Shown in pieces: positions 46,390 through 59,755 of a DNA stretch of 64,000 bases. The stretch covers positions 21,954 through 85,953 of the forward strand of contig JASANE010005230.1 of the NCBI GenBank assembly GCA_030248225.1, written 5' to 3'. The DNA comes from Trileptium ribeirensis. Its lineage: Eukaryota; Nematoda; Enoplea; Enoplida; Thoracostomopsidae. Numbering within the stretch: the first letter of the stretch is position 1; each line of letters starts with the position of its first letter. The position numbers and the translations under genes are program-made. The notes beneath the pieces were generated by a model, which was not told the origin of the DNA, searched no databases, and saw only the letters and a list, made by a program, of their open reading frames with translations.

Positions 46390-49345
46390 TGTATGTACAA
46401 GTGCGAGACCTTACTTCCCAGTGGGGTACTCGCACGTGCCAATCGTAAAACTGTTATCTGTCCTACGTCTGATCCTTGAACCTAGCGAGTATAGTTCTAA
46501 AATGGTTCCCACGCTTTTTGGCCCTTTGGTCTCCTCACCACATCGATTAATTCTTTCGGAAAGATAATTCCGAAAACGTCGGGTAGAAGGGCTGCCCTGG
46601 GTCTTTACCCAAGCCTCCTTTATGCATGCCTGCGTAATACAAAATCATGGCGATCGTACATGGTAGTCAGCATTATTCACACTTGGGACGTGAAGAAAAG
46701 AACTCTAGTAGAAAAGAAATCAATAGGCAATGCCCATCAAGTGGGACCCTCACGGCGTACCAACGAGGTTCCTTAACAAAGAGAGCCCAATAATGTGCTA
46801 CAACATACGCGTGCTGCACGCTCGGAACAAACACCCTAACACACTTGGGCATCATAAGGCGATCCACGAAGCACCTGCATGACTTTCGGGTCACTGAGGC
46901 TCAGCCCGTATCATGTCCGATCGAGGAACCATACCCCCTCCTACGTATAGATGAATGATCGGGCTAACATTGGTATATGCTACGTTGTGTAGGTGGGAAA
47001 TGTTAAGCCTTGCCCTAGAAAATTTATTAGACCTAACATGTGTACCTAATGATACCCAATTCGTTAGCGACGTTGCATTAGCCCGCTCTGCCCTGGCTGG
47101 GTTTTTCCACAGTTAGATCAATACGAGCAGACATGTAGTATACTCGGCGTCAGTTAGTTTTAATTGAAATATTTGTACGCGCGTAACTAAACCAAGGGTC
47201 AGAGAGTCTTCCACTTCAGAAGCAAACCGAGAAACTCACATTTCCTGGAGGCCGATGCACGGTTTCGCTTTCCGGGCACCTTCCCGTATGTTCGCCAGGG
47301 TGTGCTTAAAGGATCGCTCCTTTCCTCCTATTGTCGGTTGGGTCTACGCATCGGGACGCGATAGAACCCCTTTCATTTCTTTCAAGTAGCGATTTCGTGC
47401 TCTAGCGGCACTGCCTCTCTCCTACATGTGTACATTTTTATCCATGCCTATATATCAGAACCATTTCTGTGCCTTCTACCCCCAGTTTCTGGTTCGATTC
47501 GAGATGCCCAACTACAAAACAGTCAGGGCTTTATGCTGTGTGGACAGAAAAGACCAGCCGAATACACAGCTGGAAGAAAAATTGAGATCCTTCAAGCGAC
47601 TGACCAAGTATATTTCAAAATATATGTGCGGGGGCATAGTGACTCCGTAATTTTCCTTCGGCTGCTACCTGCCATAGGCTCTGATCCGTTTTGAGTACCA
47701 TTTCTCTTGTCTTAGTTCGTTACCATGAAATCTTTAAGGACTTAATAAGCATATATACTCGAATACAGAAATATTAGAAAGGCATTCAACAATTATGTAC
47801 ACACCGAATTCCTGAAATACACCAGTATCCAACCCTGCCGACGAGCACAACAATCACAGCATCGTCGAGAGGGCGGGAGGAACTAGTTGGAGTTGGAAAT
47901 TCAGCAAAAACCTGATCGGACACTCGAGCGTTCCTTGTCCGTTGGAATTTTGAGCTTTCAAGAGGGTCAAAACTGGAACTCTCCTTCCCCCATGCTGCAT
48001 AGAAAAGGAAGTCTCGATCGAAATGGAAAAAGCAAAACCACAACACTCTGAAACAAAGCTAAAGCCTGCGAACTTAAAAGCCTGGAAGAAAATAGAGCGA
48101 CAACCGATCTACTAAAAACTAGGCCGACTCGTCCCAATGCCGCATTGGGTACTCGCCTAAAATACCCCCTTTCTAACCGCGTAATTTCTGGTCCCCTATT
48201 GTATCCTAAAACACCCGAATTGCCGTAAAGCTGACAATTTAAAATTTTAAACATACACCTAAACACATATGTATAAATAACCAATGGCGCAGATAACGAT
48301 GATATGTCGCTGCTAGCGACTAAAACAACCTGGCCCACAACATGCAGACAAGACGATAACCGAAGAGTGCCAACAGCGCATAAACCTCAAGCTTGTCGCA
48401 CTAGGAGATTTTGTGGTCAGAAGAATATAATGGATGAAAACGCGCCTTCGGGCATTTAATATACTCTAAGAAAATTGGATCAGTGGATAGGAGCAGACGG
48501 TCGGAAGTGAAGATCCGCTCTGCTATTCGCCCGCTCACACAAGTATAAATGTAAAAATCCGTTGTATAGCTTTCCCTCTAGACGCTGCGATAAGTGCAAA
48601 AATTGGATGGATTTTTTGTGTACCAATGGGGTTAATAGGTTATGGCGGGGTCGGGTGGTCCAGGGCATGAGTCCAATAGATAGTTGGAGACTCGCCAGTG
48701 GTATGTAGGCAAAAATTGGGGAGTTTTAAAGTTCGTAGTTAAAAACGCTCTGGGCGATTGAAAACAGAGGGTGTATACGATTAAAATGGGGAATGTAGGA
48801 AAGTATTGGTAAGTCTTTGGTGGACCCGATGGCACTTTTCGGATGCCTTAGGGTTCATATTAGTTGGTTTATATCACCTGCTGTTCCTGGGGATAACTTA
48901 AACCCTAAAATTTTGCGAGAGAAAATGGTCTCATTATTTTGGGTCGGTGAAAATGATTATTAAGTCTTATTAAGAGTATGGCCCTCTTTTCTTAGTTCTG
49001 AAAAAATTGTACATATGCGCTACTTCCAATGGTTAGTATCATAATGTTATCGCAATATTTCATGACTCATGCGCACAGGTGTCGGACGGTTAGGATGCTA
49101 ATCTGACACCAAAATCAGGGCCTAAGCCCTTAGTTGAATATTCTAATCGGTGTTCCAAGCCCTATCCAAGCACTTATCAGTCGGCAACACGAAAACTATA
49201 TATATGTACATTTACATTTTGCAGTTTTACGTTTCTATCCCACACACGTCAATATAATACATATACGATTGACCTAGGTTGGTACGCCGCCCAAGCCAAA
49301 TAACAGTTACCTATCATTTGATGTTGTAACGCATTTTCAGCTAAA
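46390..49345. repeat. Old long direct-repeat unit A
   Basis: This unit is collinear with 49975-53550. Shared landmarks in order: AGTG.G..CCT...CCC near the start; TACCCAAGCC then GCATG..TGCGTAAT (46608-46636); GTGGGACCCTCACGGCGTA (46740); CGTGCTGCACGCTCGG; TTGGGCAT; CTTTCGGGTCACTGAGGCT (46883); GCGACAACCG (48098); GTGGTCCA...CCAATAGATAGTTG (48654); CGGTGAAAATGATTA; and GACCTAGGTTGGTAC near 49271. Similarity is patchy, so the copies are old. They could be two solo LTRs or the LTRs of another long-LTR element. No coding region was recognised. Confidence 0.55.
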
Positions 49346-49974
49346 TTACTAACAAGCTACCCTGTCGGAAACACATACTATGTGTCAAGAACTTTTGTTT
49401 GAAAGCGAAGACGTTTCTTCTTAAAAGAATAATGTCACAGCAGTCATATTGCTACTAACAATAGGATTTATGCGCCTGGACTACATATAGTTATTTAAAT
49501 ATAAACTTTACGACGGTTCATGCATAGATTATGGTTTTTGAAACATGTCAAATTATTTGACTTTAGCGTTTGCGAATATGCTATCTATGAAATAGCAAGA
49601 ATGAATTCAGACCTGGTAAAGTTGATAATATAATTTTCGATGTCATCAATTCTCGGAATTCCTAAATGTTTTCATCTCAATTGTAGTCAACAAATCCGAG
49701 ACGTTTGCTGCATGCTATTTTTGCCTGGCATGCAGACTCCAGCGGTCGGATCTGAAAATGCTTTTATGACTATAATAGATACGTGCAGTGCAGTGCAATT
49801 AAAGCTGTAATGCACACTCTGACAGAAGGTGAAATCAATGTCACAGCCTGACGGCTGTGACAAAAACATTGTGGTTAGACAATGACATGATTTTATAACA
49901 ACGATTATCATAAAATTATCACCTTCGAACTACTATTAGTGCATAAAGTTTTATATAATTTAAAATTATACAAC
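49346..49974. other. Spacer between the two old repeat units
   Basis: AT-rich, no ORF of interest. If units A and B were LTRs of one element, nearly all of its interior would have been lost. Confidence 0.4.
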
Positions 49975-52900
49975 ATGAGTGTGGGGCCTCGCCCCATGGC
50001 GAGAGCCTTCGCAGGTACCCCTTGCCTAGATGTCACTTCGTCTTCGCAAAACATTGTATCTAAGCCTAGTGTGGTTTCTTAAAAGCGATAGTCTGGCATC
50101 ATTTCGACAATGAAGTAGTTTGGTTTTCCCTGATGTCACACAATTTGGGGTTAGTTTCCCAAGCCGTCGGATGAAAGGGGTAACCCAGACCGGTACCTGA
50201 GCCCCACTCGTGCATGTGTGCGTAATATCAACAGTAGAAGTGGACGCGGTGTTGAACTATATCCCGGAAAAAAGCTGGATAAGGAATGAGGGATGGTAAG
50301 AATAAGCGATCAGAATAATATGCTTCAGTGGGACTCTCACCGCATATTTTAAGGTTCCGCTTAAGGAGGAGAAATAGTTCAACAGGGTGCGTTGGATATG
50401 TGCATGCTGCACGCCCGGGCAAGACACCCAAAAAAAAGGAAAAAGAAAAACGTTGGGCATAAAAACGGGACTTGTGGATGGCTTGTAGGGCTTTCGTGTC
50501 ACGGAAGCTTAGCCTACATCGCGTAAGTACTCGCTCACGGCCACACCCCCTCCCTTTCCTTTGGAAGTTCGGTTAGTGGATATCCTCTGCTGGAGAGTAG
50601 GTTGTTTCCCTGGCGAAGGTTAGGTTGAAAAGGGCGTGACATTTTAACTTGGTTATTTGGTCCCGCACTACCAATTAGTCTAGGGACAGGAAGCATGATT
50701 TAAACCTGCAGGTAAATTTTAGCGCTAGTGTTTCGCGCTCCACTACGCACTCTGCTCGGTTCTGGGGCACCCGACGGATTTGGCAGAACAGACTTTCCTT
50801 CCATGATACATGGTCAGGGAAAGCCGGGCCGAACGGCGACCGTGAGCATGCGCTGGGGCGTCACATAGTGGGAAGTCGACGGCCTGGCATCAAACTCCGC
50901 CCTGAGTCTGAGATTTATTATTTTGTGAACGGTTGGTCATGTAGATTGCCCCATTACCTGTTAAGTTTGTCCTCACCGTCATAAAACCAAATCCTCCCGA
51001 CATGCACACATCGAATCACGTCCCAAAAACCGAAGACTAAACCCAACCATGCCGATGTGCCTAACATCTGCGGTTTCGTCCCTGGAGCTGGGGGACCAGT
51101 CGGTGTTAAGATGTGATGAAATTTTGCTTAGAGCCTAAAAGCGATTAGGCTTTGCCTAAAATTCGAAGTGATCTAAGCTCACATGGAAACCCAAACGTGT
51201 ACGAAACCCGAAGCGAATATCACAAGAGACAAGAAATAAAGAAAAAGGAACGAAAAGGCTATAAGTTTTAGAATGAAAACCCAGTATATCGCGACAACCG
51301 CTCTGTTTGAAAAATTAAACCGACCGGTCTCCGTAATGCATGTAATATAAAATTTTAAAATTTGTGTGTTTAGGGCTACAGTGTCATTACATATCGAATT
51401 TGAGTGTACGCCTTGGGTGCCTTAAATATTAGGGCTTCATTAGCGCACTTGTATATGTATTTGTGCTGAACTTTGTATAAAATCTTAAAAATTGTTATGA
51501 GTTAGGGATTCCTAGAATTTCATAAAAAGGGTGTCTCTAACGCAAAAATTCAAACTTATGGTAGAGAGTGAATTTCACAATTCTAAGAATCTACAACTCG
51601 GTTGGCAGCAGTTATATTAAAATTTAACGGCTTAGGGAGATTTTAGAACTAGGTTTAATTTGGTTCCCTAGAATTAGGGCGTCAAAAGATTATTTAAAGA
51701 GTTGCATCGTGAGCTTAGGGCCTCAGCTCGTACAATCAGTGAATCAAAACTAACTACCATAGTTCTCGTTGTCACTCAGTGTATTGTGTCGAGTAATTCG
51801 CTAGCTCCTGTATATCCTGATTTAATGTGACCGCTTTCAAGTCTAGTATTAGTATTAAATATATATATATATGGTGTAATAAACGTTTCGTGAACTGGCG
51901 TGATCATTCTATGTTGGAAGCCCACCACAATCGACTTTGTCAGATTGTAGATTGTAGGCTACGTTTTGAATTTTACTTAGGACTCACGCGGGCTACCATA
52001 CATAGATGCCGACAACATGGCCAACAGCACCAACAAACAATCCTGTACAACACTACTTATGGCAAAACACAGAAAAAAATATTATGGCAGGAACATGATC
52101 GCTGTTCACACATATCACTGACAAATAAGTAGTTGGCGCCGATAGAAAAACTAAGCTATTACCAAATTTTTCCAACCGCAAAATATATTGGCCAGCGAGA
52201 GACTATATAAAATTTTTAACTTATTTAAGGACTTTAGGAACTTTAGGCAGATTCAGGCAGCTGGGACTTGGTTTATGGTTTCTCTTCAGTAGGTCGCCTT
52301 CCCGTAGATATATAGGCTTTTAAAATCGTCAGGGTAGTTAGTTTCATAAAGGCTATTTAGGGAACCCATAGTGGAATTTTTTTATGTAACATTTTGGTTA
52401 ATGGGACCCTGTGAACCAAGGATTTGAGTGGTCCAGTAGATAGTTGAGATTCCGCCGGTGGTATGAAGCCTACAAAATCGGAAAATTGTGGTATTCTGGA
52501 GATCGCCCTGTGCAGCTGAGTATGAGGCGTTTCATCTTTGAAAGTGGGGCATCCTGAGGAACACTGATGAGTAGACCCGCCGGCACTTTTCGAAAGTGTC
52601 AGGGTCTGTATTATGTAGTTAGCATAACACGCTGCCCCGGGAAAGCTTTGAAGTGGAAAGTTTGGCGACAGAAAATGATCCTTTTTATTTTGATTGGTGA
52701 CAGTGGTGACTAGGTTTGATAAGAGCGGCGATGCGATTGTTCCAAAGACGGGATGCCCCTTCCTTCGCTAATCCTAAAAATTTATGCACATACACCGCTT
52801 ATGGTAAACTTATACATGTACGCCGCTTACAAAGATTAACATTAGGTATCATGTACCGTAAGATGTGTGCGCCTAAAGCCGAACTCTGTCACAGAGCTAA

Positions 52901-53550
52901 TTCCGGTTACTAACAAAAAGACGTAGCCAAATCCGACCCTTCACAAATAAAATAGCTAACCTACGCTATTATGTTTGCAGAGCCGGAAGCGACTATGTCT
53001 CAGGGTTTGATTGCCGAGACAGACTACTGAAAAAATATTTATTACGATCAGCTTAACCAAGTTGGTTGCAGGGAAAATATTTAGTTCTAGGCTCAGAAAA
53101 GGTAACATTAGTAGTACTTAAAGTAAGACGCATAAATGATGATAAAAATAAATACGTAAATTTCGCTGTTTTCAAAATTTTTGTTTAGGCGTGATTTACA
53201 AGCCAACCTAGTAGCTTAAGAAAATGACGCATTTTATCAACAACATACGATATTTCCTTGACTAATGGCGCTCCGGGATCGAGACTGCCGGGACTCTAAA
53301 TCCACTATAAATTAAGGCCTACCGTCCTTTTTAGAGTATACCAACCCGTCCGTCTACCCGGCCCGATTCGAACACACATCAGTGGCCCAGATAACATTGT
53401 ATATTAAAACATATTTTTATAACTGATCGTTCCAATTTCATTCAAGACATTTGATTACAATTTATAGGCACATGACTGACCTGTGTTGGTACCACGCCCA
53501 TAGATAGATAAAGCATCCGATGTCACACACTATTTTGATACCATATTGGG
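49975..53550. repeat. Old long direct-repeat unit B
   Basis: Diverged copy of unit A in the same orientation: GAGTGTGGGGCCTCGCCCC (49977), GGGTAACCCAGACC...GCATGTGTGCGTAAT (50178-50226), GTGGGACTCTCACCGCATA (50328), CATGCTGCACGCCCGG, TTGGGCAT, CTTTCGTGTCACGGAAGCTTAGCC, GCGACAACCG (51292), GTGGTCCAGTAGATAGTTGA (52428), GCACTTTTCG and GACCTGTGTTGGTAC (53480). The ORFs inside it (for example the minus-strand one at 50257-50502) correspond to diverged, non-coding sequence in unit A. Confidence 0.55.
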
Positions 53551-56500
53551 AGGTTATTGGAAACCCTTAATCCGGCCTATAAAATGGAGCGCGAGAGAAC
53601 AGTGACGTGACAATACGAACAAAATGTTTTATTACACTGCAATTCCTGAGTACATAATGTTAGAGTGTACCGGATCACGTTCCATCGGTCCGCTTCCTCC
53701 GGGGTTAATTTTAGGATCAGTATGGAAGTATGTTGGAAATTCCCTTAAAAGTTGGGCTGTTATAATACACATTGCCAGCTTTTGCTAAAACAAAAGCTTG
53801 GTCAGATTGAGAATACAACTGCAACTGTGCGTAATGCCAAGATTTGTTAAAATATTGAGCTTTACGACCGTAGTACGTATATATGCAGAACAAAGCGCCT
53901 GGTAGTATTCCAGAATCCTGTACAGGGATTTCACCTCGGAACAAAATAAATATGTATCCGTATTAAGGTTCAAAGGTCAAATTCGGTTCTCAATTACAGC
54001 ACCTGCACAGTCCGAACGCATTGACATCATTTTCTTCAAATCTTAGCTCAATTTTATGGTTTTTAACACAATTTCTCGGTGTTCTCTGCTTAAATTTCTT
54101 TATATTTCGAACATATATGTGCAAAGCTATAAAGCAAGGGACATATGCCTAATCAACGTCACAACGCTCTTATGTACACAGTACACGGAATTTCGTAAAA
54201 TCTCCGACTTTTTGCTCTACGCACATTTTTTCTGAAACACCATGTATTCTAGTTTTTTCTTGAAATTTTCTTCTAGTACATGTATTGCCCCGGCAATGAA
54301 TAAACCACCGGATCGGTGATTGATTTGTTAGCCCCGATCGGCATTTTGCCAATTGAACGCCGTAGGGTACCAATTCATGTTTGGATCTTTCGAACGTCCG
54401 TTCACTGTTCACCGGTTTGCTATTCAACCACGAGTCGATTCGGAGACCAGCCTGCTCGCCAATTTCCCTATCATATTCAGGCGCAGGCAACGGTAGATTG
54501 TCGGCGTCCGGTACATCCTCAGCTTGTGGTAAGGTAGTAGAGACTCCTCCCCCGATATTTTTACTCGTTTGAACTCAATTATTGCCAATTTAATCCCAAC
54601 TTTTGCTGATTTTATGCAGGAGTAAGCTTAAGATGCGCCTCAACCATCCTTTTTTGAGACCATGTACAAAACGTTGTTAGAGAACAAAACTCGGATTTCA
54701 ATCGCCGTATCCGATATCGACATTTCTCTGTCCCCTAACGCCATTAGCGAATGCAATTCGTCCACTTTACTTTAATACCAATATGTTCGCGAACATTTTC
54801 ATTTATAATGTATGAAATATGAAACGGACTAATTTCTGTTCTTTAATGCAAAAAATGAAATTTGTGTTCAGTGAACAGCTAAATGGCAATTGCTTTTGAC
54901 AAAACGGAATGGTAATGGGCGCAGCTTAAGTTTACTCATGCATTACCCTAAGAGTTCTGTTAATTTCGTGCTATACTTTTCCGCATACTTGCGCGCGAGG
55001 GAGGGGTGAGGCTGGGGGTAGGGCCCAACAGAGCGGGTAACCCCATAGCCTTTATTAACGCTTATGTTGCATGTGTACATTATTTTATGCAAATCATTTC
55101 TATAATTGAAATAGCACCAGACATTCGCCAAGCTTCCGGAGAGCTAAACGCCTGATTGGACACCGGACAACATCATAACAGTTATTTTCAATGTTCGTAA
55201 AAATTGGCGTGTTCCAATAGGACTGGGTAGTGGAGCACCTAGAAATTTGGTAAGAGATATACCCGGTCATCGTTTTGCGCCAAGGAATGGGCACAAAAAA
55301 TAACACAAGGTACAAATTAAGTGGAGGCGAAGTTCTGAACTTTTTCACGTTATTCAGACTACAGTTTCTTTATTTTCACGTTTTTACACAAGAGAGTAAA
55401 AAATTTTACCTAACAAGCCTAGAAGCCATTAAAGTGGACGCTAGGAGCCGAAGAGCCGTCATCGCCCTGCCCTAGGAGCGTCCTGCGCGTGTGGAATTAT
55501 GGTCTTAAAATCAAGCTTTATTATCCCAAACACTTCCTGGTCGATCCCAATCCCAGATATCTAAACCATGCTATTCAGCAAAATCTATAACCATAAATTG
55601 AAGGCACAAATACGAAACAGAGGCATTTCAAAAAAGTGATGTTCCATAACGTAATAGACATCCACGAGTCAGTTGATTCCGAATGTTGATGTCCTTTTCA
55701 ATGAGTCTTTTTGTTGGTATATGCGTGCAATTTTATGGGTGTCCAAAATACTTCTTAGCAGGTATGAGGTTTTTGAGGGAGAATCCCCAGGGTAAAAGTC
55801 GTAATTTTTAGAAACTCATATTGCTAAGATTAAAAAGTTTGCGAAAATATTTAAAATTTTGCTAAATTTGTTAATGGTGGCAGAGAAATACGGCTTGGGA
55901 GGGGCTGCCTGACCATAGGGGATCCCATTTTTGGTGCACTATTATGCGATATTTTTGTTCATATTTATTTTCACTTATATTCATTCTCACTGATAAAACG
56001 AGATTAGTTAGCTAATTACGAAGATGATTTCATTATCAATGACGTATTATATAGAAAATATAGAACATTGCTAAAAATGTTAAGGTACTGGTACGCTACA
56101 GATGGAATCATGGTCCAAACCCGTCGAAAAATCCCAACATTTTTCTAAAAACCCGGTTCCTACTGTTTTAATTATATTCCTCCCTCCCTATTACGTCCTC
56201 GTTTTTACTTTATTTCTTGGTTTGTTTTCTTCCTTCTAGCTAATTTGCATAATTAGCACTAATTAGTGCTGATAGCTAACCTACAGATAGCTGTCTTTTG
56301 TTGCTTTTCAGTTAGCAGGGTTAAAGTCAGATAGCGTAAGGCGGCTAAAGATTTCACCTCCGCTTCAATCGTTTAATACCGTTATGACGTAAGAAATACG
56401 CTTGAGTTTGCTGTTTGTTGTGAGAAATAAGCATGCATAAAGATTTATGAGCTGGCGTAATGGTCATTTTATTGTTTTAGTTTAACTCGCGATGCTTACC

Positions 56501-58337
56501 TAGTTAATGTTTTATTTGTTAGCTTGCTTATATATGGTGATTTTAAGTTTCTGTTCGATAATTTTGTGGTTTTAAAGGTACTAGAGTGTGCTTCACGATT
56601 TAATCTCACGGTTTCGGTTTCGAAAGTTCCAGGCGTGAAAAATTACGCGTGGTAGGGAAATTGATATATACTGGTTATAGGAGTGGTGCTAACATTTTTC
56701 ACTTTTGAGTATTACTTGAAATAACATGTTGGCTCAGAGCTACACACTTAGATATTAAAAAGTATTTGACCTTAAGTTATTTATATTAATCTTCCCAATT
56801 AAAAACCTTAGGGCTAAATATATAATAGTGCTCTTGGCAGCGTATTAGGTCAATCAGTTAGTAATATTTACAAATTTGACCCAAACGCGTTGAGTGAGAA
56901 TCACAAGTGTGAGCAGCTCAAGTGGGCTCGGAGTAGTAGCAATATCGCGTTAACTGTGGCTGTCGGAGCTTAATCTTTTCCGGACGGCGTGTCGATCTGT
57001 ACTTACGCGGCGCTCCGACCCCCAGCGATTACTATAACACACAATGGTTAGAGTCTTATTACAAATCTGGCCACCATATACACTCCTACACGCTAGCAGC
57101 TGGGGTACGCAAGTTCGTGGTCTGGCGTACCAGGAAAGTGGTGATAACGAATCCTAGTGTTTCCTGTTTTGGGAATGCTTCAACGACTTTAATAGCTTAG
57201 CACCTGCCGAGGTAGCTTTATTACGCTCTTTTCAATACGTCAACAACAGCGGAATAGTAGTTATTATTTATTCACTATTCCCGCGCAGTGCCAGTTCGCA
57301 GTGAGACCTTCGACGACGGAGTCGATTTCACAGGTTCACACAGAAACACACAGGTTGGCTAGAGCGGCCAACTGAAGCAATAACTCTATTAAGTTCAGAG
57401 TCGAAGTCCCTACGCAATGGCATTCCGCGTTCCTATACCAATAACTCGATTATAAAACACAAGTATTACACGATGCCTTTACCAACCGGAAACCCCGTAT
57501 ACCAAACGATTGACCACCTTCGAACTGCTCTCCTATGCAGGCTCCTAGTTCTTTCTGGCATTGTCCGATACAATAGCACACATCGAGGAATTTTGCTAGT
57601 AGGGATGAGTTAAACGCTATACCTTCGACAGCCTTACCACCACACGGAGATTTCCTGAATTACAAGCCAAGAATATCGGTAAACGTGATCTATCCGGTGA
57701 ATAACCGCTATCATTGATAACGAAAATCGTTAACGATCTAACGCAGTCGAACGCTAACAATGTTGACAAAGATTTTAAATAAAATACGTGCGTTAAATAT
57801 TACAAAGCTTCGTTTATACCAACTTCAAGAAAGATCTCGTATACCCATTCTGGGCAACAGATATTTGATTAATCAAGAATCGCAAAACGGAATAATCTTG
57901 GTGGGCCACAATTTAACGACACTGCTATCGCAAATACCGCTAAAAATAACGCACCAGAATCTTAGTATTAAACGGGGCAAAAATATATATATACCGTTCG
58001 CACATTATAGATTCAACCCAAAATACTCAGAAAAACATAGCTATCGTATCCATGAAACATTAAGTGGTGATCCTTGTAATTAGAAACTACAAACACGAAA
58101 ACCCAAACTATATACATTTTCCTCACGATGAAAATAAGAATTAAACGGCTCGACGTACACGTCGCGAAATGTGGCTAGGTCATTAGCTACCAAATTCAAA
58201 ACATAATCATTCATAATAATACATACTAATCCAATTTTATATCTATATAATAAGTATATAAATACTTTTTGACTAAACGCATCGCCGTACAGGCGCAACC
58301 AAACGGTACTCCGTACCGTACTACATATTACCACAAC
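53551..58337. other. AT-rich intergenic DNA, no gene established
   Basis: It contains one weak coding-like stretch on the minus strand (54260-54530, listed separately) and a 107-codon ORF at 57760-58083 with no recognisable domain or neighbour support. The section 56930-57700 is somewhat richer in GC but has no long frame or repeat partner that I could find. Confidence 0.4.
54260..54530 (-). CDS. Possible exon of an unrecognised gene
   Basis: On the minus strand the frame is open from about 54530 to 54170 and reads like ordinary protein in its first 75 codons (LPAPEYDREIGEQ, LRIDSWLNSKPV, KHELVPYGVQLAKC). The amino-acid mix is unlike the AT-driven ORFs nearby. There is a possible acceptor-like ACCACAAG before it, but no strong donor. 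I do not recognise the protein, and it could be a decayed exon or chance. Confidence 0.22.
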
Positions 58338-59133
58338 AAAATATAATATATATTATATATATATTATGTATTTAAAGAAATAAAAGGAAAATTTTAAAAA
58401 GAAGAAATTTTAGGGAAAGGGGGTAAAAAGGGGAGGGGTGGTTTGAAATAAGTAGGGGGAGATGGGTGATGAAATTTTAATTGTTGAAGGGATGGGATAG
58501 GGGTATTAGTATTGGGAATTTAGTAAAGGTAGGTTAAGTTTTAGGGGAATGGTCGATGTTTGAAAAATGTAAAAATAGGTGAAAAATTGGAATTTTTGGA
58601 AAATAAAAATTTAAAGGAAATAAAAAGGAGGAGAAAGGGGTAGGATAGATATAAGGTGAGGGGGGATAAGGGGTAAAAGATATTAAAATTTGGGATGGGT
58701 TGGTAGGGTTTTGGGGAAATGGGAGATATTTGAAAAATGGAGAAAAATGGAAAAAATGAAAAATTAGAAAAAGGAAATTTTATGGGAAGAGGTAGGAGGG
58801 AAGGGAAATTTTATATATTTTAGTAGAGGAGGTGAGGGGAAGAAAATATTAAATTTTGGAGGGTATTGGTTAAGTATTGAGAGAGGGAGGGTAGTTTGAA
58901 TTTTAGTAGAAAAATAGGAAAAAGGAGAAAAATGGATTTTGGTGAAATTTTGGTTTTAGAAGGAGAGGGTCGGTGAATATGGGATATGGGTTGGTAAAAG
59001 TGATATTTAAAAGGGCAAAATAAGTTTTAAGGGTTTTTAAGTATAAAATTTGGATTTTGGGATATAGAGGGATATGGGAGAATTTGGAGATATGGATGTT
59101 TTATTATATATTTTATTTTTATTGAGAAAAATA
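58338..59133 (+). repeat. C-depleted purine-rich tract with degenerate tandem units
   Basis: This 796-nt run of the + strand contains only three C residues (58554, 58971 and 59016), while G is abundant. It shows degenerate repetition of about 165-170 bp: TTTGAAAAATGTAAAAATAG (58559), TTTGAAAAATGGAGAAAAATG (58730, quoted in part) and TTTGAATTTTAGTAGAAAAA (58896). It contains G-run clusters able to form a G-quadruplex, such as the one near 58416-58439. AT dinucleotide-rich palindromic sequence flanks both sides. It is non-coding. Confidence 0.85.
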
Positions 59134-59755
59134 CATAGCTAGTGCTATATATAATATATATATACATATACACACGTCATATCACGCATCATATACCACG
59201 CCAGCGCGACAAGGAATACCAGGGCGGCGTGGGGGCGGCCTTTATTGAAAAGAAAAAGAAAAATTTTGTGGTGAAAAAGGCACCAGCCCCAACACCCCCC
59301 TTAGTAAGCCCATGACGTCCCGGGATGGGTAACAATCTGAAAACAAGTAATAACAATTAATATGAAATATATAAATGAAAGCTCCAATTATTTGGAAACC
59401 CAACGATAATTCGGCAGTACACGTAAGTCATTATGATGAGCAAAAATTAAAATGACAAGATTCATACCAAAGTAAAAATAGTGAAAAAATAAAAATAAAA
59501 ATTTTTTGGAGTTTTATAAATTTTTATTGTTTTTGGATTTTATAATTATTTAAATTTTTATAAATTTTTTTATGAGTGAAAAATAATATGGAATTCTTTT
59601 AAGGCACCATATAACACGTTAATAACACAAATTACGCTGAAAACAAGTTATATAAACAATACGGGATTCCCCCAATTTATCGGTATTTAACGAGACACGC
59701 TCAATTCGTCAGGTACACGCTACCACGCTCAAACCATAAATTGTCACTGTTGATG
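59134..59755. other. Spacer between C-depleted tract and inverted LTR
   Basis: AT-rich sequence with a short GC-rich block (59203-59240). No gene was recognised. Confidence 0.5.

Noticed and set aside
46673..46894. Minus-strand ORF similar to one at 50257-50502, taken as a protein family
   Set aside because: The shared peptides come from the old DNA repeat (units A and B), and the frames diverge with indels.
57760..58083. 107-codon ORF as a gene
   Set aside because: No recognisable domain, no splice or repeat context and an AT-rich codon mix. It could be chance.
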